Shown: positions 10,024-18,490 of the stretch, piece after piece | Layout of the letters: every line of letters begins with the position of its first letter | Numbering within the stretch: position 1 is the stretch's first letter | Source: Ramlibacter sp. WS9 | GTDB lineage: Bacteria; Pseudomonadota; Gammaproteobacteria; Burkholderiales; Burkholderiaceae_C | DNA: 64,000 nucleotides | Direction of reading: 5' to 3' | Assembly (NCBI RefSeq): GCF_003797765.1 | Contig: NZ_RKMB01000017.1 | Span: forward strand, 62,001-126,000 | The notes under the pieces: model-generated | The model's database searches: none | Told to the model about the DNA's origin: nothing | Seen by the model: only the letters and a program-made list of their open reading frames with translations | Position numbers and translations under genes: made by a program

Positions 10024-11297
10024 CCATCGTCGTCTTCCTGGGCTCGCTGTTGGGCACCATGGCGTTGGGCTTGCCCATCGCCTTCGCACTGCTCGCATGC
10101 GGCGCCGCGCTCATGTGGCACATGAACATGTTCGATGCGCAGATTCTTGCGCAGAACGTCATCGAAGGCGCCAACAGCTTCCCGCTGCTGGCCGTACCGT
10201 TCTTCATGCTGGCCGGCGAGATCATGAACACCGGCGGGCTGTCGCGGCGCATCGTTCACCTCGCGATGACACTGGTCGGCCATGTCAAGGGCGGGCTGGG
10301 CTACGTGGCAATCATCGCGGCGGCACTCATGTCGGCGTTGTCGGGATCGGCCGTGGCCGACGCCGCCGCGCTCGCGGCCCTGCTGCTGCCGATGATGACG
10401 CGCGCGGGCTACAACCGGGCCAGCTCGGCCGGCCTGCTGGCATCGGCCGCCGTGATGGGCCCGATCATTCCGCCCAGCATCGGTTTCGTCGTGTTCGGCG
10501 TCGCGGCCAACGTGTCCATCACCAAGCTGTTCATCGCGGGCATCTTCCCCGGCATCATGCTGGGCGCGGCGCTGTGGGTCACCTGGTGGTTCCTCGTGCG
10601 CAAGGAAAAGACGGAACCAGCACCGCGCGCGAGCCGTGCCGACGTGCTGAGCGCGCTCAAGGACGCGACGTTCGCGCTGGGCCTGCCGCTGATCGTGATC
10701 GTGGGCCTGAAGATGGGCGTGTTCACGCCCACCGAGGCGGCCGTGGTCGCGGCCGTCTACGCGCTCGTGGTGTCGATGGCCGTGTACCGCGAACTCAAGT
10801 TCTCGCAGCTATACGGCCTGTTCCTGGCGGCGGCGCAAACCACGGCCGTGATCATGTTCCTGGTGGCGGCGGCCATGGTGTCGGCCTGGATGATCACGGT
10901 GGCCAACCTGCCGGCCGAACTGGTGACGCTGCTCAAGCCGCTGCTGGACCAGCCGACGCTGCTGCTGCTGGCCATCATGGTGATCACCATGCTCGTGGGC
11001 ACGGCCATGGACATGACGCCCACCATCCTGATTCTCACGCCCGTGTTCATGCCGATCATCCGTGCCGCCGGCATCGACCCGGTGTACTTCGGCGTGCTGT
11101 TCATGATCAACAACTCCATCGGCCTCATCACGCCGCCGGTCGGCACCATCCTGAGCACGGTGGCGGGCGTCGGCAAGATCAGCATGGACGAAGTCACGAA
11201 GGGTGTCTGGCCCTTCATGCTGGCCCAGTTCACCGTGATGTTCCTGATGGTGCTATTCCCGCAGCTGGTGATGGTGCCAGCGCGCTGGTTCTATTGA
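10020..11297 (+). CDS. TRAP transporter large permease (DctM type)
   Basis: Large channel subunit, 425 residues with about 12 hydrophobic segments, the normal size. Visible DctM features are the GLPIAFALL start, LSGSAVADAAALAALLLP, IIPPSIGFVVFGV and NSIGLITPPVGTIL. It is translationally coupled to the small permease upstream (ATGA), and the receptor gene follows 29 bp downstream. The gene company makes quinate, shikimate or dehydroshikimate the likely cargo, but that is inferred. Confidence 0.95.
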   Translation: MTIVVFLGSLLGTMALGLPIAFALLACGAALMWHMNMFDAQILAQNVIEGANSFPLLAVPFFMLAGEIMNTGGLSRRIVHLAMTLVGHVKGGLGYVAIIAAALMSALSGSAVADAAALAALLLPMMTRAGYNRASSAGLLASAAVMGPIIPPSIGFVVFGVAANVSITKLFIAGIFPGIMLGAALWVTWWFLVRKEKTEPAPRASRADVLSALKDATFALGLPLIVIVGLKMGVFTPTEAAVVAAVYALVVSMAVYRELKFSQLYGLFLAAAQTTAVIMFLVAAAMVSAWMITVANLPAELVTLLKPLLDQPTLLLLAIMVITMLVGTAMDMTPTILILTPVFMPIIRAAGIDPVYFGVLFMINNSIGLITPPVGTILSTVAGVGKISMDEVTKGVWPFMLAQFTVMFLMVLFPQLVMVPARWFY

Positions 11298-11326
11298 GTT
11301 CGATCCCAACCCCCTGGAGACAAGCC

Positions 11327-12325
11327 ATGAAGAGAATGTTCATCAAGACCCTGGTCGCCGCCGTCGCCCTCGCTGCCTTCGGCGGTGCGTATGCGCAGAC
11401 CAAGACCATCAAGTTTGCCAACCAGAACGCCAAGGGCCATCCCATCATCCTGGGCATGGAGAAGTTCGCCGAGATCGTGGAGGCCAAGTCCGGCGGCAAG
11501 ATGAAGGTCAACGTTTTCCCGGGCGGCGCGCTGGGCAGCGACCAGGCCAACGTGTCGGCCCTGCAGGGCGGCACGCTGGAGATGGCTTCGATGAACTCGG
11601 GCATCTTCGCCAACGTGGTGAAGGACTTCGCCATCTACGACTTCCCCTTCCTCTTCGGCAACCCGAAGGAAGCGGATGCGGTGGTGGACGGGCCGTTCGG
11701 CAAGTCGCTGCACGCCAAGCTGGAAGAAAAGGGGATGCACGGCCTCGCCTACTACGAGCTGGGTTTTCGCCAGATCACCAACAGCAAGCGGCCGATCACC
11801 AAGGTGGAAGACATCGCCGGCCTGAAGCTGCGCGTCATTCCCAACCCCATCAACGTCGACTGGGTGTCGGCGCTGGGCGCCAACCCGACGCCCATGCCTT
11901 TCCCGGAGTTGTACGCGGCCCTGGAGCAAAAGGCCGTGGACGGGCAGGAGAATCCCTACGCCACCATCAACGGCGCCAAATTCTATGAGGTGCAGAAGCA
12001 CCTGGCCATCACCAACCACCAGTACAACCCGCAGTCGGTGGTGATCAGCAAGAAGTTCTGGGATTCGCTGTCGGCCGACGAGAAGAAGATCGTGCAGGAC
12101 GCCGCGACGGAGTCCGCGAAGTACCAGCGTGAGCAATCCCGCTCCGCCGCCGCCGGCATCCTGGACAACCTGAAGAAGAACGGCATGCAGGTCACCGAGC
12201 TGCCGCCGGCCGAGGTGGCCAAGCTGCGCGAGAAGATGGCCCCGGTGATCGCCAAGCACTCCGCGAGCGTCGGCGATGCGACCGTGAAGGCCGTGATGGC
12301 CGAACTGGACAAGGTCCGCAAGTAA
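11327..12325 (+). CDS. TRAP transporter substrate-binding protein (DctP type)
   Basis: Periplasmic receptor of the TRAP importer. The 332-residue precursor has a signal peptide ending at about AYA-QT (residue 23). The mature domain has the DctP-typical ELGFRQITNSKRP region, whose arginine usually holds the substrate carboxylate, and GLKLRVIPNPI. I chose ATG 11327, which has a CTGGAGA ribosome-binding site. A cyclic carboxylic acid such as quinate or shikimate would fit both the arginine and the enzymes downstream. Confidence 0.94.
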   Translation: MKRMFIKTLVAAVALAAFGGAYAQTKTIKFANQNAKGHPIILGMEKFAEIVEAKSGGKMKVNVFPGGALGSDQANVSALQGGTLEMASMNSGIFANVVKDFAIYDFPFLFGNPKEADAVVDGPFGKSLHAKLEEKGMHGLAYYELGFRQITNSKRPITKVEDIAGLKLRVIPNPINVDWVSALGANPTPMPFPELYAALEQKAVDGQENPYATINGAKFYEVQKHLAITNHQYNPQSVVISKKFWDSLSADEKKIVQDAATESAKYQREQSRSAAAGILDNLKKNGMQVTELPPAEVAKLREKMAPVIAKHSASVGDATVKAVMAELDKVRK

Positions 12326-12345
12326 ACGCAAGGCGCGGCGGCGGT

Positions 12346-12795
12346 ATGAAAAAAGTCCTGGTCTTGAACGGGCCCAACCTGAACCTTTTGGGCACCCGCG
12401 AGCCATCGCAGTACGGCACGGCGACGCTGCAGGACGTGGAGGGGATGTGCCGCGCCGCCGGAGAGCGCCTGGGCTTCGAGGTCGAGTGCTTCCAGAGCAA
12501 CTGGGAGGGCGCGCTGATCGACAAGATCCACGAGTACGGGCGGCTGTACAAGGAAGGCGCAGCCCACGGCTGCGTCTTCAACCCCGGCGCCTTCACCCAC
12601 ACCTCGGTCGCGTTGCACGACGCGATCAAGGGCGTGGACGGATTGCCCGTCATCGAATGCCACATCTCGAACGTGCATGCGCGCGAATCGTTCAGGCATC
12701 ACTCGTATGTGTCGCCCGCTGCGGCGGGGATCGTGATCGGCTTCGGCGTGGACGGCTATGTCCTCGCCCTCGAAGGACTGGCGCGCAAATGCTGA
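12346..12795 (+). CDS. aroQ: Type II 3-dehydroquinate dehydratase
   Basis: Dodecameric type II dehydroquinase, which converts 3-dehydroquinate to 3-dehydroshikimate. It has 149 residues, the usual size. The flavodoxin-like start VLNGPNLNLLG is followed by catalytic Arg18 and Tyr23 (REPSQYG). The substrate-binding segment IECHISNVHARESFRHHS holds the conserved His and Arg. It sits between a TRAP importer and a dehydroshikimate dehydratase, so a catabolic role is more likely than aromatic amino acid biosynthesis. The next gene starts inside its last codons (7-bp overlap). Confidence 0.96.
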   Translation: MKKVLVLNGPNLNLLGTREPSQYGTATLQDVEGMCRAAGERLGFEVECFQSNWEGALIDKIHEYGRLYKEGAAHGCVFNPGAFTHTSVALHDAIKGVDGLPVIECHISNVHARESFRHHSYVSPAAAGIVIGFGVDGYVLALEGLARKC

Positions 12796-13625
12796 TCGAC
12801 GGCAACACGGAGCTGATCGCCCACCTGGGCTATCCGACGCACGCGTTCAAGGCACCGATGATCTACAACCCGTACTTCGAGTCGGTCGGGGTCAATGCGG
12901 TGGTCGTGCCGATGGGTTGCCGTCCCGACGCGTTCGCGGACGTGTTGCGCGGCGTGTTCGCGCTGGAAAACATCCGCGGGGCGCTGATCACGATGCCTCA
13001 CAAGGTGCCGGTCGTGGGGCTGCTCGACGAAGTGTCCCCGGCGGCCCAGGTGGCCGGTGCCTGCAACGCCGTGAAGCGCGACGCCGACGGGCGGTTGCTC
13101 GGCGACATGTTCGATGGTGAAGGCTTCGTGCGCGGCTTGCTGCGCAAGGGCCTGCAACTGGCAGGCGCTCGTGCTCTCGTCGTGGGTTGCGGCGGTGTCG
13201 GCTCAGCCATCGCGGCTTCGCTCGCCAGCTCAAGCGTTGCCTCGATCGCGCTGTTCGATGTGGACCCGCACTCCGCGCAGTCGCTCGCGCAGCGGCTGCA
13301 CACCCACTACCGCGAAATCGAGGTCACCACCGGCAGCAATGACCCGGCCGGGATGGACTTGGTGGTCAACGCAACGCCGTTGGGCATGAACGCTGGCGAT
13401 CCCTTGCCCGTGGACATTTCGCGCCTTGACGCAGGCACCTTCGTCGGCGAAGTGGTCATGCGAAGCGAGATGACGGCTTTCCTCGCCGCGGCGCAGGCAC
13501 GCGGCTGCCGCGTGCAGGTCGGCACCGACATGCTGTTCGAGATGATCCCGCCTTATCTCGAATTCTTCGGATTTCCCACGACGACACCCCACACGCTGCG
13601 CGCCGTCGCACGACTGCAATACTGA
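12789..13625 (+). CDS. Divergent shikimate/quinate dehydrogenase family protein
   Basis: NAD(P)-dependent dehydrogenase of the AroE/YdiB family, 278 residues. Catalytic Lys72 (TMPHK) and Asp109 (FDG) are present, as are the Rossmann motif VVGCGGVGSA (131-140) and NATPLGM. Asp157 at the end of the second Rossmann strand suggests NAD+ rather than NADP+, which suits catabolism. The two substrate-binding serines of the usual SKSP motif are Phe20 and Ala22 here (FKAP), and the late glutamine of the GxxMLxxQ region is Glu. Substrate choice may therefore differ from true AroE. It overlaps aroQ by 7 bp. I leave the symbol blank for this reason. Confidence 0.88.
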   Translation: MLIDGNTELIAHLGYPTHAFKAPMIYNPYFESVGVNAVVVPMGCRPDAFADVLRGVFALENIRGALITMPHKVPVVGLLDEVSPAAQVAGACNAVKRDADGRLLGDMFDGEGFVRGLLRKGLQLAGARALVVGCGGVGSAIAASLASSSVASIALFDVDPHSAQSLAQRLHTHYREIEVTTGSNDPAGMDLVVNATPLGMNAGDPLPVDISRLDAGTFVGEVVMRSEMTAFLAAAQARGCRVQVGTDMLFEMIPPYLEFFGFPTTTPHTLRAVARLQY

Positions 13626-13650
13626 TCACGCCCCACAGAAAGGTTTCGCC

Positions 13651-14580
13651 ATGAGCGACTTGCTCCTTCATCCGGAACACGCGCGCGAGCCGCAGCAGGA
13701 CTCCTTCAGCGACGAGGCCAATCCGCTGGGGCTGGACGGCGTCGAGTTCGTCGAGTACGCGACTTCGAAGCCGCAAGCCCTGGGCCAGGTGCTGGAGATG
13801 ATGGGCTTTCGGCCCGTGGCCCGCCACCGCTCGCGCGAAGTGCTGCTGTACCGGCAGGGCGGCCTGAACGTGGTGGTCAACGCGCACCCACCGGACGGCG
13901 AGGGCGGCGCGGCGTCGGCGCAGGAACAGCCTGCGATCAGCGCGGTGGCTTTGCGCGTGCGCGATGCGCGCGCCGCCTACCGCCACGTGCTGGAGCGCGG
14001 CGCGTGGGAGGTGCCCACCCACCCCGAAGCGATGGAGCTGAACATCCCTGCGATCCATGGCGTGGGCGGCACGCGCATCTATTTCATCGACCGGTACCGC
14101 GAGTTCTCGATCTACGACGTCGACTTCATCCCCATCCCGGCGGTGGACCCGAAGCCGCCCGCCGTGGCCGGTCTCCACTTCTTCGGCGTCGTGCAATACA
14201 TCGGTGCCTGGCGCAGCGATGACTGGACGCAGTTCTACAGCGAGCTGTTCGGCATGGTCTTGATCCCCGACGAGCAGCGCTTCGGCATCATGCCCGCGGG
14301 CCGCCTGCTGCGCGCGCCGGCGCTGACGCCGGGCGCCGGCTTCATGCTGCAGCTGGTGGAGCCGAACCCGGATGCCGACGACAACAGTGAGCGCCTGCAA
14401 CGCATCGGCCTGGGCGTGCCGGATGTTTTGGCGGCGGTCAATGCGCTGCGGGCGCTGGGCATGGAGTTTGTGGAGACGCAGGCCGCGCATACCGAGAAGC
14501 GCGGCGCGCTGACCAAGACCTACCTGGGCAGCGTGGTGTTCGAGCTGGTCCACAGCGACGCTGCCGGAGCCACGCCGTGA
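13651..14580 (+). CDS. HPPD-like VOC protein, stand-alone equivalent of the QuiC1 C-terminal domain
   Basis: Two-repeat VOC-fold protein similar to 4-hydroxyphenylpyruvate dioxygenase, 309 residues and thus shorter than HPPD (about 350). The metal ligands can be aligned: His176 (GLHFFGVV) and Glu298 (VVFELV) are kept, but the second histidine (QHIAL in HPPD) is Arg251 (LQRIGLGV). HPPD activity is therefore doubtful. In Pseudomonas QuiC1 an HPPD-like domain is fused behind the dehydroshikimate dehydratase domain. Here it is a separate gene placed in front and overlapping by GTGA. A structural or regulatory role beside the dehydratase is my inference. Confidence 0.8.
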   Translation: MSDLLLHPEHAREPQQDSFSDEANPLGLDGVEFVEYATSKPQALGQVLEMMGFRPVARHRSREVLLYRQGGLNVVVNAHPPDGEGGAASAQEQPAISAVALRVRDARAAYRHVLERGAWEVPTHPEAMELNIPAIHGVGGTRIYFIDRYREFSIYDVDFIPIPAVDPKPPAVAGLHFFGVVQYIGAWRSDDWTQFYSELFGMVLIPDEQRFGIMPAGRLLRAPALTPGAGFMLQLVEPNPDADDNSERLQRIGLGVPDVLAAVNALRALGMEFVETQAAHTEKRGALTKTYLGSVVFELVHSDAAGATP

Positions 14581-15488
14581 CCGACACCCGCAGCCTCCAG
14601 CACGCCATCCTCGGCTTCGGGATGGACACCATCACGCTGGCCGGCCCGCTCGAAGCCAAGCTCGAAGCGATGCAGCAGGCCGGCTTCAGCCAGGTGATGC
14701 TCAAGGCCAATGACCTGGTCGGCCACCCGCAAGGCTGGCAGGCGGCGGTGAAAGTGGTGCGTGCCAGCGGCCTGCGCGGCACGGGCTTCCAGGTGCTGCG
14801 TGACTTCGAAGGCTTGTCGGGCCACCTGCACCAGTACAAGGTCGACATCGCCAAGACCATGCTCGAGATGTGCGCCGCGTTGGAGTGCAAGGTGCTTCTC
14901 GCTTGTTCGTCGACGTCGACTCACGCCAGCCCGGACCTGGACCACATCGCCCGCGACCTGCGCAAGCTGGCCGTGCTGGCGATTCCTTTCGGCATCCGCA
15001 TCGCCTACGAAGGCCTGTCCTGGGGCCGCACGGTCAATGAGTTCACCACCGCCTGGGATGTGGTGTGCCGCGCCGATTGCCCGAACCTGGGGATGGGCAT
15101 CGACTCCTTCCACATCCTGGCCGCGAAGACGCCGCTGGATGCGATCGACGACCTGGACCCGCAGAAGATATTCCTCGTCCAGCTGTCCGACTTCATGTGG
15201 CAGGAAACGCGTACCTTCGAAGAGCGGATGGCGACGGCGCGCACCTTCCGCGTGTTCCCCGGGGAGGGCGTCCACACCGCGCCGCTGGTGGACCTGGTCA
15301 AGCGCATCGACGCGCTGGGCTACGCCGGCGACTACAGTTTCGAAGTCTTCAACGACGACTATGTGCAGATGCCGCTGCCCATGGTCTCGCAGCGCGCGCG
15401 CCGTTCGGCGCTGTGGCTGGCCGAGGATGTGCTGCGAAGGTCGGTGCCGCTGCCGGGGCAGATGCGGTTGAAGAGCGTACCGGGCTGA
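14577..15488 (+). CDS. 3-Dehydroshikimate dehydratase, TIM-barrel type (QuiC/AsbF-like)
   Basis: Predicted metal-dependent enzyme that turns 3-dehydroshikimate into protocatechuate. The 303-residue TIM barrel belongs to the sugar phosphate isomerase/epimerase superfamily. Four candidate metal ligands fall in the expected order: Glu145 (AYEGLSWG), Asp176 (IDSFHIL), Gln202 (VQLSD) and Glu256 (FEVFND). LRDFEGL and VFPGEG also match the dehydratase group. GTG start, coupled by a GTGA overlap to the HPPD-like gene. With the TRAP importer, AroQ and the dehydrogenase it completes a route to protocatechuate. Protocatechuate ring-cleavage genes are not in the window. Confidence 0.85.
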   Translation: MTDTRSLQHAILGFGMDTITLAGPLEAKLEAMQQAGFSQVMLKANDLVGHPQGWQAAVKVVRASGLRGTGFQVLRDFEGLSGHLHQYKVDIAKTMLEMCAALECKVLLACSSTSTHASPDLDHIARDLRKLAVLAIPFGIRIAYEGLSWGRTVNEFTTAWDVVCRADCPNLGMGIDSFHILAAKTPLDAIDDLDPQKIFLVQLSDFMWQETRTFEERMATARTFRVFPGEGVHTAPLVDLVKRIDALGYAGDYSFEVFNDDYVQMPLPMVSQRARRSALWLAEDVLRRSVPLPGQMRLKSVPG

Positions 15489-15771
15489 CAACCGTTGACA
15501 TTCCGCGCAGGCTGGAATGCAAGTGGGTTCGTGCGGGGAGCGGGCTTGGCGCGGCGGATACCCCGCACCCTCCGTGTCCCCCGTCGCCCTATGGGCGTAC
15601 TCCTCCTTTACCTGCGGGTGCAGGGTACCCGCCACCCCAAGCCCTAGTGGTAGTGGGCAAGCCGACCGTTGGGCGGGCGCCGGCGTCCCTGGCCCGCTTC
15701 ATGTCAATCCGACATCGGCAAAACGTGCAGGGAAAGTCTCGTTTTCGGCCTCCCGGCAAGAAAGATGAAAG

Positions 15772-16431
15772 TCACTTGCCGCGCATCTGTCCCGAAAGCA
15801 GGACATGCCTGCCGGTGCGCCTCGGCACGGCGTCCAGCAGGGCGCGCGCCACGTCGGCAGCGGCGATCGACTTGTAGTTGTTCGGAATCAGGGGCGTCAG
15901 AACGCGGCTGATGTTCATGGCCAGCTTCTCGCCGCTGCGCAACGGCTGCCCGAGCGCTTCGCGGTCTCCGGCAAGGAACGAAGGCTGCGCGATCACCAGC
16001 GTCTCGAATCCCATCGCCGACAGGGCGTCTTGCGTTTCGCCTTTGACCCGGTTGTAGAAGATGCTGGAGCGCTTGTTCGCGCCCATCGCGCTGACAACGC
16101 CCAGCCGGGTCGCGCCCGCGGCTTTCGCGGCCCTTGCCACAGCGACGACGGCGTCGAAATCCACCGCGCGAAACGCTTCCTGGCTGCCCGCGACCTTGAT
16201 CGTGGTGCCCAAAGCGACGAAGGCCTCGCCGACGCGGGGAAGCGCCGGCAAAGCCTTGGAAAAATCGACCCGGTGCTGGGTCAGTTTGGGGTGCTCGAGA
16301 TCGAGTTCGCGGCGGCCCAGGGAATGGACCGCGGCAACGGAGTCATCGGCCAGCAAACCTTGGAGGATTTCACGGCCGACGAGGCCCGAGGCCCCGGCGA
16401 TCAGCACTGAGCGGGGCAGGGCAGCGTCCAT
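15772..16431 (-). CDS. NAD(P)-binding SDR-like oxidoreductase (HTATIP2/TIP30-like)
   Basis: Atypical short-chain dehydrogenase of 219 residues. The Rossmann start VLIAGASGLVGREILQGLL is clear. The region VSAMGANKRSSIFYNRVKGETQ resembles the catalytic Ser...YxxxK zone of the TIP30-like group, with YNRVK as the Tyr-Lys pair. The substrate is unknown. It lies 26 bp after the rhlE stop codon on the same strand, so it could be transcribed with the helicase. About 280 bp without a gene separate it from the dehydratase gene at 15488. Confidence 0.82.
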   Translation of the reverse strand: MDAALPRSVLIAGASGLVGREILQGLLADDSVAAVHSLGRRELDLEHPKLTQHRVDFSKALPALPRVGEAFVALGTTIKVAGSQEAFRAVDFDAVVAVARAAKAAGATRLGVVSAMGANKRSSIFYNRVKGETQDALSAMGFETLVIAQPSFLAGDREALGQPLRSGEKLAMNISRVLTPLIPNNYKSIAAADVARALLDAVPRRTGRHVLLSGQMRGK

Positions 16432-16457
16432 GGTGGACGCATCCTAACCCCGAACTA

Positions 16458-18257
16458 TCAGCGTGCGAAGCGCGAAGGCGCGCGTTGGCCGTTGCCGCCA
16501 CCACCACCGCCGCCGCCGCGACCCCGGTTGCCGCCGCCGCGGCGGCCGGCGCCCATGCTGTCGATGCTGGTGCGGGTCGGGTCGGGCTGGCCGCCCACGT
16601 TCACGCGCTGCACGCCGGTCATGTCGCGGCGCCCGGGCATGTTGGTGCGCAGCGGATCGATGTTGCGCGGCATGCGGTCATCGTCGTGGTCCTCGCGGTC
16701 CTGGCCCTGCATGGGTTGCTGCTGTTGCTGCGGCTGCGTATTCCGCGGCGGGCGGGCTTGCTGCTGTGCGCGTTGGCCCTGGGGCTGTGCGCCGTTGCGG
16801 CCGCCGTTGCGCCCGCCATTGCCATTGCCGTTGCCGGCGCCCGAACCATTGCGTGCGCCGTTGCCATTGCCGCCACCGGAGCCGTTGCGGGCCCCGTTGC
16901 CGCCGCCGCCATTGCGGCCACCGCCACCGCCACCGCCACCGCCGCCGTTGCCGCCGCGTGCGGCTTGCTCGCCCTTGTTGTCGCGGATGCGCTGCATCAT
17001 TTCCTGGCGCGCGGCCTTGGCGGCGGCCATCATCACGTCGCGGCTCGGCGGCTTGCCGGCGCCGCCCCAGATCGTCTGGCGGCCCATGGCGATGGGTTCG
17101 CCCTTTTCGCCGGGTTCGGGTTCAAAGCCGGGGATCACGACGGCGGGGATGCGCTGCTTGGTGAAGCGCTCGATCTCCTGCATCCAGCCTTCTTCGTCCA
17201 GGCAGACGAAGCTCACGGCGGCGCCTTCGTTGCCCGCGCGGCCAGTGCGGCCGATGCGGTGCACGTAGTCTTCCGGCACGTTCGGGATTTCGTAGTTGAC
17301 GACGTGCGGCAGCTCGTCGATGTCGATGCCGCGGGCGGCGATGTCGGTGGCCACCAGCGCGCGGATTTCGCCGCTCTTGAAGCCGGACAGGGCCTGGGTG
17401 CGGGCCGACTGGCTCTTGTTGCCGTGCAGCGCCATCGCGGTGATGCCGTTCTTCTCGAGGAACTCGGCAACGTTGTTGGCGCCGAACTTTGTGCGGGTGA
17501 ATACCAGCACCTGGCTCCAGTCGTGTTCCTTGATCACGTGCGCCAGCAGCGCCTTCTTTTTGCTGCGGCCGACCGGGTGCACCGTTTGCGTGATGCGTTG
17601 CACGGTGGTGTTGCGCGGCGTCACCTGGATGCTCTGCGGATTTTTCAGCAGGCCGTTGGCCAGGTCGCGGATCTCGTCGCTGAAGGTGGCGGAGAAGAGC
17701 AGGCTCTGCTTTTCCTTGGGCATCAGCGCGAGGATTTTCTTGACGTCGGGCAGGAAGCCCATGTCCAGCATGCGGTCGGCTTCGTCGAGCACGAGGATTT
17801 CGACAGTCGACAGGTCCAGCATGCCTTGCTGCTGCAGGTCGAGCAGGCGGCCCGGCGTGGCGACCAGGATGTCAACGCCGGCCTTGAGCCTGCTGATCTG
17901 CGGATTCATGCCCACGCCGCCGAAGATGACCGTGGAGGTGAGTGTCAGGTACTTGCCATACGTGCGGATGGACTCTTCCACCTGCGCGGCGAGTTCGCGC
18001 GTCGGCGTGAGGACGAGGGCGGCGATGCCGTCCTTGCCGAACTTGTTCTTCCTGCTGGTGCCGGCGTTCAGCTTGTGCAGCATGGGCAGGGTGAAGGCGG
18101 CCGTCTTGCCGGTGCCGGTCTGGGCGCCGCCGAGGAGGTCGTGGCCTTCGAGCACGGCGGGGATCGCCTGGGCCTGGATGGGGGTGGGGGTGTCGTAGCC
18201 TTGCTCGTGCACGGCTTTCAAGATGGCGGGTGCCAGCTTCAGATCATCAAAAGTCAT
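16458..18257 (-). CDS. rhlE: DEAD-box ATP-dependent RNA helicase RhlE with Gly/Asn-rich tail
   Basis: RNA helicase for ribosome assembly and RNA turnover, 599 residues. The motifs appear in order: Q motif (YDTPTPIQ), I (AQTGTGKT, 45-52), Ia (PTRELA), Ib (TPGRL), II (VLDEADRML), III (SAT), and VI (HRIGRTGRAG). The two RecA domains end near residue 390. After that comes a long low-complexity tail rich in Gly, Asn, Arg and Gln (DNA about 16470-16970), with RNGGG, GNGNG and QQQQQ runs. The tail is probably disordered and RNA-binding. Similar RhlE tails occur in other betaproteobacteria, though this one is long. Confidence 0.95.
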   Translation of the reverse strand: MTFDDLKLAPAILKAVHEQGYDTPTPIQAQAIPAVLEGHDLLGGAQTGTGKTAAFTLPMLHKLNAGTSRKNKFGKDGIAALVLTPTRELAAQVEESIRTYGKYLTLTSTVIFGGVGMNPQISRLKAGVDILVATPGRLLDLQQQGMLDLSTVEILVLDEADRMLDMGFLPDVKKILALMPKEKQSLLFSATFSDEIRDLANGLLKNPQSIQVTPRNTTVQRITQTVHPVGRSKKKALLAHVIKEHDWSQVLVFTRTKFGANNVAEFLEKNGITAMALHGNKSQSARTQALSGFKSGEIRALVATDIAARGIDIDELPHVVNYEIPNVPEDYVHRIGRTGRAGNEGAAVSFVCLDEEGWMQEIERFTKQRIPAVVIPGFEPEPGEKGEPIAMGRQTIWGGAGKPPSRDVMMAAAKAARQEMMQRIRDNKGEQAARGGNGGGGGGGGGGRNGGGGNGARNGSGGGNGNGARNGSGAGNGNGNGGRNGGRNGAQPQGQRAQQQARPPRNTQPQQQQQPMQGQDREDHDDDRMPRNIDPLRTNMPGRRDMTGVQRVNVGGQPDPTRTSIDSMGAGRRGGGNRGRGGGGGGGGNGQRAPSRFAR

Positions 18258-18490
18258 TTAGTAGTGCGCCATCCATGGCGCTTGGGAATCGGCCTGTACG
18301 GTGCAGGGCACCGAGCCAGTCAAAGGCAGATGAGGTTTCAGGTGGGAGCCTGCGCTTCGAGAACCGAAGCCGCTTCGTCCCCAGCGAATCGCTGAGGTTG
18401 CGGGCAACTGGAGTCCGCAACAGGGTCTATTGTCGCATGGATCGCGGATGAGCGTGGGGAGCAGCGCCCATCCGGCCCGTGCGGCGCGCT

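Noticed and set aside
15489..15771. Possible small gene between the dehydratase and SDR-like genes
   Set aside because: Short frames exist, but none has a ribosome-binding site, domain or likely composition. I see nothing I can support here.
16800..16960. Repeats in the GC-rich stretch considered as a CRISPR-like or tandem repeat array
   Set aside because: The pattern is explained by Gly/Asn codons of the RhlE tail; there are no regular spacers.
16485..18395. Plus-strand open frame of 636 codons opposite rhlE
   Set aside because: All helicase motifs are on the minus strand; this frame only reflects the repetitive tail and codon bias.
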